From assembly GCF_001563225.1 (NCBI RefSeq), contig NZ_CP014206.1:2790001-2854000 (forward strand): a stretch of 64,000 bases of DNA. The letters are read 5' to 3'. Below, one piece after another: positions 16,672 through 24,058 of this stretch. The position numbers and the translations under genes are program-made. The stretch's first letter is position 1, and each line of letters begins with the position of its first letter. The notes beneath the pieces are model-generated. The model worked only from the letters and a program-made list of their open reading frames with translations. It had not been told where the DNA came from and did not search any database. This DNA is from Pseudodesulfovibrio indicus. Lineage in GTDB: Bacteria; Desulfobacterota; Desulfovibrionia; Desulfovibrionales; Desulfovibrionaceae.

Positions 16672-17634
16672 ATGGCCCCCCTGCTCGAACTGATCAACGT
16701 GACCAAGCATTTCAAGGTCTCCGGCGGCCTGCTGGGCCTCCAGACCGGGACCGTGCGCGCCGTGGACGGCGTGACCCTGTCCGTTGAGCGCGGCGAGACC
16801 CTGGGGCTGGTGGGCGAGTCCGGGTGCGGCAAGTCCACCCTGGCCAAGTGCATCATGGGGCTGGAGCCCGTGACCTCCGGCGAGGTCGTGTTCGGCAACC
16901 GGTCCCTCTCGGCCTGGGACGAGAAAAAGCTGCGCTCCAAGATTCAGATGATCTTCCAGGACCCCTATTCCTCCCTGAACCCGCGCCAGAAGGTCGCGTC
17001 CATCATCCGCGAGGGGCTGGACATCCACAACATCGGCACCGGCGACGAGCGGCGCGAGAAGGTCAACCACCTGCTCCAGGTGGTCGGCTTGCGGCCCGAG
17101 CACGGCAGCCGCTATCCCCACGAATTTTCCGGCGGCCAGCGGCAGCGCATCGCCGTGGCCCGCAGCCTGGCCCTTGACCCCAAGCTGGTGGTCTGCGACG
17201 AGCCGGTGTCCGCCCTGGACGTGTCCGTGCAGGCCCAGGTCCTCGGCCTGCTCAAGTCCCTCCAGGAGCGGCTGGACCTGACCTACGTCTTCATCTCCCA
17301 CGATTTGTCCGTGGTCAGCCACATCTCCGATCGCGTGGCGGTCATGTACCTGGGCCGGATCATGGAGATCGGCGACAGCAAGACCCTGTTCGAGGACCCC
17401 AAGCATCCGTATACCCGCGCGCTGCTCTCGGCGGTGCTTCGGCCCGACCCGGAGAACCAGCCGGAACGCATTCCCCTGACCGGCGACCTGCCCAGCCCCA
17501 TGAACCCGCCCACGGGCTGCCCGTTCCATCCGCGCTGCCCCGAGGCGTTCGACAAGTGCAGGAACGGCCGCCCGGAACTGATGACCCAGCCCGACGGCAT
17601 GAAGACCGCCTGCTGGCTCTATTCCGGCGAATAA
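16672..17634 (+). CDS. Oligopeptide/dipeptide ABC transporter ATPase (DppF/OppF type)
   Basis: 320 residues, the partner ATPase of the preceding gene. Walker A is GESGCGKST, signature FSGGQRQRIAVARSL, Walker B LVVCDEPVSALD, H-loop FISHDLS. The C-terminal oligopeptide motif is HPYTRALLSAV...GCPFHPRCPEAFDKC. The ATG at 16672 has GAGGA at spacing 6; another ATG at 16666 overlaps the upstream stop and is less well placed. Together the two ATPases form a heterodimer. Confidence 0.9.
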   Translation: MAPLLELINVTKHFKVSGGLLGLQTGTVRAVDGVTLSVERGETLGLVGESGCGKSTLAKCIMGLEPVTSGEVVFGNRSLSAWDEKKLRSKIQMIFQDPYSSLNPRQKVASIIREGLDIHNIGTGDERREKVNHLLQVVGLRPEHGSRYPHEFSGGQRQRIAVARSLALDPKLVVCDEPVSALDVSVQAQVLGLLKSLQERLDLTYVFISHDLSVVSHISDRVAVMYLGRIMEIGDSKTLFEDPKHPYTRALLSAVLRPDPENQPERIPLTGDLPSPMNPPTGCPFHPRCPEAFDKCRNGRPELMTQPDGMKTACWLYSGE

Positions 17635-17728
17635 CTGTGCCGACCGCAGCGGACCCCATCTGTATCTGGACCGTCCCGGCCTGTTCCGGCATCATCGGGA
17701 AAACATCATCCAACCGCGAGGAGCGAAC

Positions 17729-18292
17729 ATGATAAGCCGCGACCAAGCCTTTGCCCTGCTCAAGGAGCACAACACCGAAGCCAACCTCATCAACCACGCC
17801 CTGGAGTCCGAGGCGGTCCTGCGCGGCCTGGCCGCGAAACTGGGCCGGGACGAAGAGCTGTGGGGCATCACCGGGCTGCTGCACGACCTGGACTACACCG
17901 TGACCAAGGAGGCCCACGACCGGCACGGCCTGGACACCGTGGCCCTGCTCGAAGGGAAACTGCCCGAGGAGGCCCTGGCCGCCATCCGCCGCCACGCCTT
18001 CGAGATGAACGGCGCCGAAGGGCCGGAGACCGAGTTCGACTACGCCCTGCGCTGCGGCGAGACCGTCACCGGCATGGTCCACGCGGGCGCGCTGGTGCGG
18101 CCCACGAAGATCGACGGCATGACCCCCAAAAGCCTCAAGAAGAAGATGAAGGACAAGGCGTTCGCGGCCTCGGTCAACCGCGACTGTATCCGCGAGTGCG
18201 ACAAGATCGGCCTGGAGCTTGGCGAATTCCTGCAGATCGCCATCGACTCGGTGACCAACATCGCCCCGGAAGTCGGGCTGGCCGCCGAGTAG
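17729..18292 (+). CDS. HD-domain hydrolase
   Basis: 187-residue HDIG-type protein. Metal ligands appear as INHALESEAV (H23) and GLLHDLDYT (H52, D53), with IRRHAFEMNGAEG and GMVHAGALVRP as later histidines. The family includes small phosphohydrolases of unknown substrate, often found beside transport or nucleotide genes. GAGGAG precedes the ATG by 7 bases. It stands alone between dppF and cbiQ on the same strand. I cannot name a substrate. Confidence 0.8.
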   Translation: MISRDQAFALLKEHNTEANLINHALESEAVLRGLAAKLGRDEELWGITGLLHDLDYTVTKEAHDRHGLDTVALLEGKLPEEALAAIRRHAFEMNGAEGPETEFDYALRCGETVTGMVHAGALVRPTKIDGMTPKSLKKKMKDKAFAASVNRDCIRECDKIGLELGEFLQIAIDSVTNIAPEVGLAAE

Positions 18293-18374
18293 CCCGGTTG
18301 CACGCACGGGAAATTTGTATTACGCCTTGGACCTCGGCGGAACCCGCCGGATATTCTGAGAAAAAGGAGCAGGG

Positions 18375-19145
18375 ATGGGATCGTTGACCGAGCCGTTCGC
18401 CACGGGCGATTCCTTCATTCACCGCATGGACCCGCGCATCCGGCTGGCATGCGGACTGATTCTCACCATCCCGGCCGCCCTGCTGACCGAATCCCGCCCG
18501 GCCTGGCTCGCCCTGGCCGGGGGTCTGGTGCTGATGAAGACGGCCCGCCTCGATCCCCTGCTGGTCCTGAAGCGGCTGCTGGTGGTCAACTTCTTCATCC
18601 TGTTCCTGTGGTTCTTCCTGCCGTTCACCGTGCCGGGCGAGCCGGTCTGGGACCTCGGCCCGCTGCACGCCACGGCCCAGGGAATCGACCGGGCGCTGCT
18701 GATCACGGTCAAGTCCAACGCGGTGGTGGTCATGCTCATGGCCCTGCTCGGGACCATCTCGGTGCAGAACCTCGGCCCGGCCTTGCAGAAGCTCGGCGTG
18801 CCGGACAAGCTGTGCCACATCCTGCTCTTCACCTACCGCTACATCTTCACCATCCACGAGGAATACACGACCATGCGCCAGGCCATGCGGGCGCGCGGGT
18901 TCAAGCCGCGAACCGACAGCCACACCTACCGGGCCTATGCCTGGCTGGTGGGCATGCTCCTGGTCAAGAGCTGGGACCGCGCCGAGCGGGTCCAGGCGGC
19001 CATGCGCTGCCGGGGATTCCGGGGCAGGTTCTATACCCTTGCGACCTTTGAGGCGCACGGATCGGACTACCTGTTCCTGGCGCTCTGCTCGGCGCTGAGC
19101 GCGGCCCTCGTGTACATGAGCTTCATCCAAGGGAGGCTTTCTTGA
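18375..19145 (+). CDS. cbiQ: ECF transporter transmembrane subunit CbiQ (cobalt/nickel type)
   Basis: 256-residue integral membrane protein. It begins with FIHRMDPRIRLACGLILTI, the conserved CbiQ start, and has about five hydrophobic helices. The coupling helices carry the two Ala-Arg-Gly motifs in the expected order: MRQAMRARGFKP and VQAAMRCRGFRGRF. These contact the ATPase CbiO, whose gene overlaps by 4 bases (TTGA). The substrate-capture component CbiM/CbiN is not in the window, so cobalt versus nickel cannot be decided from sequence. Confidence 0.9.
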   Translation: MGSLTEPFATGDSFIHRMDPRIRLACGLILTIPAALLTESRPAWLALAGGLVLMKTARLDPLLVLKRLLVVNFFILFLWFFLPFTVPGEPVWDLGPLHATAQGIDRALLITVKSNAVVVMLMALLGTISVQNLGPALQKLGVPDKLCHILLFTYRYIFTIHEEYTTMRQAMRARGFKPRTDSHTYRAYAWLVGMLLVKSWDRAERVQAAMRCRGFRGRFYTLATFEAHGSDYLFLALCSALSAALVYMSFIQGRLS

Positions 19146-19858
19146 GCCACGCGATCATCGAACTGAGGGACGTCACCTACGCCTTCCCGGACCGGGACGC
19201 GACCCTGAACGGCCTGACCTTCCACCTCCACCACGGCGAGAAACTCGGCCTGTTCGGGCCAAACGGCGCGGGCAAGTCGACCATGCTGCACATCCTCATG
19301 GGGCTTTTGACCCCGGACCAGGGCGAGGTGGAACTGTTCGGCGTTCCCATGAGCGACGACAAGGCGTTCGAGGCCGCCCGGCTGCGCATCGGTTTCTTGT
19401 TCCAGCACTCGGACGACCAGCTGTTCTGCCCCACGGTGCTCGACGACGTGGCCTTCGGCCCCCTGAACCAGGGGCTGACCAGGGATCAGGCCGCCGAACG
19501 CGCCAGGGAAGCCCTTGAGACCGTCGGGCTGGCCGGGTTCGAGGAGCGCATTCCCCACAGGCTCTCCGGCGGCGAGAAAAAGCTGGTGGCCCTGGCCACG
19601 GTGCTGGCCATGAAGCCCGAAGTGCTGGTGCTGGACGAGCCGACCACCGGGCTGTCGCCCGAGGCCAAGGAACGGCTGGTGGAAATTCTGAAGGGATTGG
19701 ACCTGGCGCGGCTGGTGGTTTCACACGACCCGGAATTCCTGGCCGCGACCACGGACCGGCTCATCGCCATGCGCGACGGCCGCATCCGCCCCGGCGAGCT
19801 GAAGCCGCATACCCACATTCACGTTCACGAGGAAGGGGACGTGCCGCATCAGCACTGA
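19142..19858 (+). CDS. cbiO: ECF transporter ATPase CbiO (cobalt/nickel type)
   Basis: 238 residues. Walker A GPNGAGKST, the ECF Q-loop FLFQHSDDQLFCPTVLDDVAFGPLN, signature LSGGEKKLVALATVLAMKP, Walker B VLVLDEPTTG and H-loop VVSHD. The C-terminal 16 residues (HTHIHVHEEGDVPHQH) hold six histidines, a metal-binding tail that supports Ni/Co transport and may buffer or sense the metal. It starts with a TTG overlapping the cbiQ stop. Confidence 0.92.
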   Translation: MSHAIIELRDVTYAFPDRDATLNGLTFHLHHGEKLGLFGPNGAGKSTMLHILMGLLTPDQGEVELFGVPMSDDKAFEAARLRIGFLFQHSDDQLFCPTVLDDVAFGPLNQGLTRDQAAERAREALETVGLAGFEERIPHRLSGGEKKLVALATVLAMKPEVLVLDEPTTGLSPEAKERLVEILKGLDLARLVVSHDPEFLAATTDRLIAMRDGRIRPGELKPHTHIHVHEEGDVPHQH

Positions 19859-19870
19859 CGCGGGCCGCGG

Positions 19871-20260
19871 TCAGCAGACCGCCGTGCACACCTTTTCGAT
19901 CTTTTGCTTGAGCTGCTGGGCGCTGAACGGCTTGACGATGTAACTCGACACGCCGAGCTTGACCGCAGTCAGGACGTTCTCGCGGAACGCCTCTGCCGTG
20001 ATCATGATGAAGGGAACGCATTTCAGGTCCGGATCGTTGCGCACCTTGGCCAGCAGCTCCTCTCCGCACATCCTCGGCATCTTGTGGTCCGAGAGGACGA
20101 GGTCGAAGGACCTCCGGCGCAGCAGGTCCCAGGCGATGTCGCCGTCGTCCGCCGTGGTAACGTCCCTGAGGCCGATGTCGCGCAACGCGGTCTTTATGAT
20201 TCTCTGCATGGTGTTGGAATCGTCCACCACGAGTATCCGCATGTTCAGGTCCAGACTCAT
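19871..20260 (-). CDS. CheY-like single-domain response regulator
   Basis: 129-residue receiver domain with no output domain. Acidic pocket D13/D14, phospho-acceptor D58 (LVLSDHKMP), T88 and K110 are all present. RILVVDDSNTMQRIIKTALRDIG resembles CheY of the chemotaxis type. It is alone on the minus strand, converging with cbiO, so the partner kinase is unknown. The Hpt protein at 62.7 kb and the chemoreceptor at 54 kb are in the window but not linked. Confidence 0.92.
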   Translation of the reverse strand: MSLDLNMRILVVDDSNTMQRIIKTALRDIGLRDVTTADDGDIAWDLLRRRSFDLVLSDHKMPRMCGEELLAKVRNDPDLKCVPFIMITAEAFRENVLTAVKLGVSSYIVKPFSAQQLKQKIEKVCTAVC

Positions 20261-20397
20261 GTTTTCCGCCCGATTGTTTGGCCCGCGCCCACGGCGCGGA
20301 TCCTTTTCTCCCCTAAGATGGTCAAACGCTATAACAGCCTCCTGCGGGGTGCAACCATATTAGAATCCGCAAACCCGCAAAAAAACGATTCACCCCC

Positions 20398-20425
20398 TTG
20401 GCATTCCTGAAATAGACCCTATTAT
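20398..20425 (+). promoter_or_regulatory. Sigma70-like promoter of the MATE gene
   Basis: TTGGCA (20398-20403) and TATTAT (20420-20425) with 16 bases between, five of six matches in each box. The -10 overlaps an ATG at 20424, so transcription would begin after that ATG and the real start must lie further down. Confidence 0.5.
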
Positions 20426-20474
20426 GAGACAACGGCCCGCCGAACCCGGCCCGACCGAACCCGAACTCCACACC

Positions 20475-21866
20475 ATGCCGAACAACGATCTCACAGCGCA
20501 GATGTCGCACTCGCCGACCAGGACCATCTGGAAACTGGCCTGGCCCCAGCTCATCATGACCATGTTCCACGTACTCATCGGCATGACCGATGTGTGGGTG
20601 GCTGGCTATATCAACCGGGAGGTCCAGGCTTCCCTCGGTATCATAACCCAGTCCCTGTTCTTCCTGCTCGTGGTGGCCATGGCCGTGGCCAACGGCGCGG
20701 TGGCGGCCATCAGCCAGTCCATCGGCGCAGGGCTGGAAAAACGGGCCATGCGCTACATCGGGCTGTGCCTGATCCTGGCGGCGCTGCTCGGCGCGGTCTT
20801 CCTGGTCCTGGGGCTGCCGCTCAAGAACCTGCTCCTGACCGCCCTGCAGGTGCCGGAGTCCATGCGGCACATCACCCAGTATTTCCTGACCGTGTTCCTG
20901 CTCCTGCTGCCGCCCTACTACATGCTGTTGATCACCAACGCGATCTTCCGGGCGCGCAAGCAGGTCCTGTATCCGCTCTACTCCATGATCATCGTCACCG
21001 CCCTGAACACGGTCCTCGACCTGGGGCTCGGCCTCGGCTGGTTCGGCATGCCGGAGATCGGCTACAAAGGCTTGGCCTGGGCGACCTTCGGCTCGGTGAC
21101 CTGCGGTGCGCTGTTCAACCTCTCCGTCCTCTACCGCCAGGGCCAGCTCCGCCTCGCCTGCTTCGCGCCCTGGCGCTGGATGAAACGGGCCATCCCCTAC
21201 CTGACCAAGGTGGCCTGGCCCTCCGGGCTGATGCAGATCGTCTGGCAGTCCGGCTACCTGGTGCTCTACGCCATTACCGCGAGCCTGCCCCTGAGCGCGG
21301 TCAACGCCTTGGCCGGCATGTCCATCGGGCTGCGCATCGAGTCCCTGCTGTTCATGCCCGCCATGGCCTTCAACATGACCGCCTCCATCCTGATCGGCCA
21401 TTACCTGGGCGCGCGCCAGCCGGAAGAGGCCAAGCGGTTCGGGTTCCGCATCCTGACCTTGGGGCTGGTGTCCATCTCCCTTTTCGCCCTGGTGGTCTGG
21501 CAGTTCATCAATCCGTGGGTCGCCCTGCTGACCCGCGACGGGGTCGTGGCCGCACAGGCCGTGAGCTACCTCAAGTGGAACATGCTGGCCATCCCGTTCA
21601 CCCTGACCAGCATGATCCTGGCCGGGGCGTTCAACGGCGCGGGCGCGACCCTGTACAACATGCTCATCATGGGCGCGGCCACCTGGGGCCTCCGGCTCCC
21701 CCTGGCCTACGCCCTCGGCCACGTCATCATGAACGAGGCCGAAGGCATCTGGATCGCCATGTTCTGCTCCCAGGTGGTGCAGTCCTCGGTCCTGCTCTAC
21801 TTCTACGTTTTCAAGAACTGGCAGCGTTTCGCCATGATCAAGAACCGAAACGGCCAAAAAGGATAA
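20475..21866 (+). CDS. MATE-family efflux transporter
   Basis: 463-residue, 12-helix multidrug/toxin extrusion protein. The first helix follows TRTIWKLAWPQLIMTMFHVLIGMTDVWVAGY, and the internal two-fold repeat is visible (second half begins around IPYLTKVAWPSGLMQIVWQSG). The pump exchanges Na+ or H+ for organic cations in known members; the substrate here is unknown. I start at 20475 rather than the ATG at 20424 because that ATG overlaps a good -10 box. Ribosome-binding signal is weak at both. It overlaps no neighbour and precedes a DUF2156 gene by 8 bases. Confidence 0.88.
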   Translation: MPNNDLTAQMSHSPTRTIWKLAWPQLIMTMFHVLIGMTDVWVAGYINREVQASLGIITQSLFFLLVVAMAVANGAVAAISQSIGAGLEKRAMRYIGLCLILAALLGAVFLVLGLPLKNLLLTALQVPESMRHITQYFLTVFLLLLPPYYMLLITNAIFRARKQVLYPLYSMIIVTALNTVLDLGLGLGWFGMPEIGYKGLAWATFGSVTCGALFNLSVLYRQGQLRLACFAPWRWMKRAIPYLTKVAWPSGLMQIVWQSGYLVLYAITASLPLSAVNALAGMSIGLRIESLLFMPAMAFNMTASILIGHYLGARQPEEAKRFGFRILTLGLVSISLFALVVWQFINPWVALLTRDGVVAAQAVSYLKWNMLAIPFTLTSMILAGAFNGAGATLYNMLIMGAATWGLRLPLAYALGHVIMNEAEGIWIAMFCSQVVQSSVLLYFYVFKNWQRFAMIKNRNGQKG

Positions 21867-21874
21867 GGAAGTCC

Positions 21875-22756
21875 ATGTCTCTCAATTTCGAACCCATCTC
21901 ACTGGAACGTCAGGACGAATATCACAAGGCCCTGACGGGATGTCCTCAGTTGCTGACCAGCGATTTCTCCTTTGCCAACGTCTTCGGCTGGGCCGACCAC
22001 TACGGCCTGGAGTGGGCCTTTCACAAGGAGCTCTGCTTCATCCGGCAGACCAGGCCTCACACGGTCCTGTGGGCACCGGTCGGCCCCTGGGAACAATATG
22101 ACTGGGCCAACTGCTCGGCCATGACCGAGGGCAGGAAGTTCGTCCGCGTGCCCGAGGCCCTGACCCGGCTGTGGTCCATCGCCTTCGGCAACAAGATCCT
22201 CATCGAGGAGAGCCGCGACCACTGGGATTACGTCTATTCCGTGGAGGAGCTGATCTCCCTGTCGGGCAAAACGTTCCACAAGAAAAAGAACCTGCTCAAC
22301 CAGTTCAAGAAGAACTACCTCTACACCTACGAATCCATGGCCCCGGAATGCGTGGAGGAGGTCCTGGAGATGCAGGACGAATGGTACAAGTGGTACGAGG
22401 AGAACAACCCCTCCGAGGCGCTCAAGGCCGAGAACCACGCCATCACCCGCGTGCTCCAGCACATCGACCAGATCAAGGGGTTGATGGGCGCGACCATCCG
22501 GGTGGAGGGCAAGGTCATCGCCTACACCGTGGCCGAACCGCTGTGCGAAGACTCCCTGGTCATCCACTTCGAGAAGGGCGACATCCGCTACAAGGGCGTA
22601 TACCAGGCCATCAACCAGATGTTCCTGGAACACGACGCGGCGGAGTTCACCAACGTGAACCGAGAGCAGGACCTGGGCGACCCCGGCCTGCGCAAGGCCA
22701 AGATGTCCTACAACCCAAGCTTCTTCCTGAAGAAATTCGAGGCCGAACTGATCTAA
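21875..22756 (+). CDS. DUF2156 (phosphatidylglycerol lysyltransferase C-terminal-like) protein
   Basis: 293 residues without membrane helices. The sequence reads as a GNAT-fold protein of the DUF2156/LPG_synthase_C type: MSLNFEPISLERQDEYHKAL, SDFSFANVFGWADHYGLEWAF, KKNLLNQFKKNY and a C-terminal INQMFLEHDAAEFTNVNREQDLGDPGLRKAKMSY. In MprF the related domain transfers an aminoacyl group to phosphatidylglycerol, but the membrane flippase half is absent. Stand-alone members have no proven role. AAGGAA precedes the ATG. It is in an apparent operon from MATE to trmO. Confidence 0.8.
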   Translation: MSLNFEPISLERQDEYHKALTGCPQLLTSDFSFANVFGWADHYGLEWAFHKELCFIRQTRPHTVLWAPVGPWEQYDWANCSAMTEGRKFVRVPEALTRLWSIAFGNKILIEESRDHWDYVYSVEELISLSGKTFHKKKNLLNQFKKNYLYTYESMAPECVEEVLEMQDEWYKWYEENNPSEALKAENHAITRVLQHIDQIKGLMGATIRVEGKVIAYTVAEPLCEDSLVIHFEKGDIRYKGVYQAINQMFLEHDAAEFTNVNREQDLGDPGLRKAKMSYNPSFFLKKFEAELI

Positions 22757-22759
22757 GTC

Positions 22760-24058
22760 ATGTCCCTGCTGCTCTCTTCCGCACCCCGCAAGCGGCTGGT
22801 CGTCCTCGGTCTGGACGGCCTGCCCCTGACCCTGGCCCGCACCCTGGGGGCGAGCCTGCCCAACCTGGGGCGCATCGTCGGGGACGCGGCCACGGTCAGG
22901 GCGGAGCTGCCCGAGCTCTCACCGGTCAACTGGACCTCGTTCTACACGGGCGAAGGGCCTGAGCGCCACGGGGTGTTCGGCTTCTCCCACCTCGACCCGC
23001 GGACCTATGCTCTGCGCGTGACCCGGGGGACGGACGCAACCTGCCCCACGATCTTCGACCGGCTGGGGGAGCGCGGGCTGGTGTCCAGGGTGGTGAACCT
23101 GCCCAACACCTACCCGGCCCGCCCCCTGCGAGGCATGCTCGTGGCGGGCTTCGTGGCCCATGATCTGCACAGGGCGGCCCATCCGCCCTTCCTGGCGGCC
23201 AAGCTCGCCGAGACGGGGTACAGGCTCGAAGCGGACACCAACCGGGGGCGCGCCGACCTCGGCTACCTGCTGGACGAGCTGCGCGCGACCCTCGAATCGC
23301 GCCTGGACGCGCTCGACATCCTGTGGCCCGACCTGTCCTGGGACCTGTTCGTGCACGTTTTCACCGAGACCGACCGGCTGTTTCATTTCTTCATGGATGC
23401 GGTGATCCATCGGGACCACCCGGACCACCTGGCCTGCATGCGTTTCCTTGCGGACTGGGACCACGCCCTCGGCCTGTTCCTGGATCGCTTCGACGCACTG
23501 CCCGCCCCCAAGCGGCTGCTGGTCCTGGCGGACCACGGCTTCACGGAGATCCGGACCGAGGTCAGCCTGAACACCTGGCTCATGGGCCAGGGGTTGCTCT
23601 CCCTGTCCGGCCCGCCGGACGACGAATGGGACGTATCCAAGATCACCCGTGATTCCAAGGCATTCGCCCTGGACCCGGGGCGCGTCTACCTGCACGAACA
23701 GGGACGGTTCGCCCGGGGACGGGTGGAGCCGCAGGAACGGGAAGCGCTGCTCTCGCACCTGGAGAACGGCCTCATGGCCCTCGAATACGAGGGAGAGCCG
23801 GTGCTGAGGGCCGTGCACAGGGGGGATGCCCTGTACCCCGGCTCCCGGTCGGCCCAGCGCCCGGACCTGGTCTGCGAAGCCCGCCCCGGCTTCGACCTGA
23901 AGGCCAAATTCGACCGCACGGAAATTTTTGGTTTGCATGGACGCACCGGGACACATACGGTGGACGGAGCCATCTTCGCCGACAGCCACGGCGCGCGCCC
24001 GGAGCGCATGCGGGACGTGGGGCGCATCATACTGCAACATTTCGACATCACGGAATAA
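22760..24058 (+). CDS. Alkaline-phosphatase-superfamily phosphodiesterase/nucleotide pyrophosphatase
   Basis: 432 residues, no signal peptide. VVLGLDGLPLTL gives the first metal-binding aspartate (D19). The SPVNWTSFYTG segment holds the nucleophile region, LFVHVFTETDRLFHFFMD and LVLADHGF carry further metal ligands, and HGRTGTHTVDGAIFADSHG the final histidine. It belongs to the type I phosphodiesterase/nucleotide pyrophosphatase branch. The substrate is unknown. It starts 3 bases after the DUF2156 stop and overlaps the helicase start (TAAATG), showing tight coupling. Confidence 0.85.
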   Translation: MSLLLSSAPRKRLVVLGLDGLPLTLARTLGASLPNLGRIVGDAATVRAELPELSPVNWTSFYTGEGPERHGVFGFSHLDPRTYALRVTRGTDATCPTIFDRLGERGLVSRVVNLPNTYPARPLRGMLVAGFVAHDLHRAAHPPFLAAKLAETGYRLEADTNRGRADLGYLLDELRATLESRLDALDILWPDLSWDLFVHVFTETDRLFHFFMDAVIHRDHPDHLACMRFLADWDHALGLFLDRFDALPAPKRLLVLADHGFTEIRTEVSLNTWLMGQGLLSLSGPPDDEWDVSKITRDSKAFALDPGRVYLHEQGRFARGRVEPQEREALLSHLENGLMALEYEGEPVLRAVHRGDALYPGSRSAQRPDLVCEARPGFDLKAKFDRTEIFGLHGRTGTHTVDGAIFADSHGARPERMRDVGRIILQHFDITE

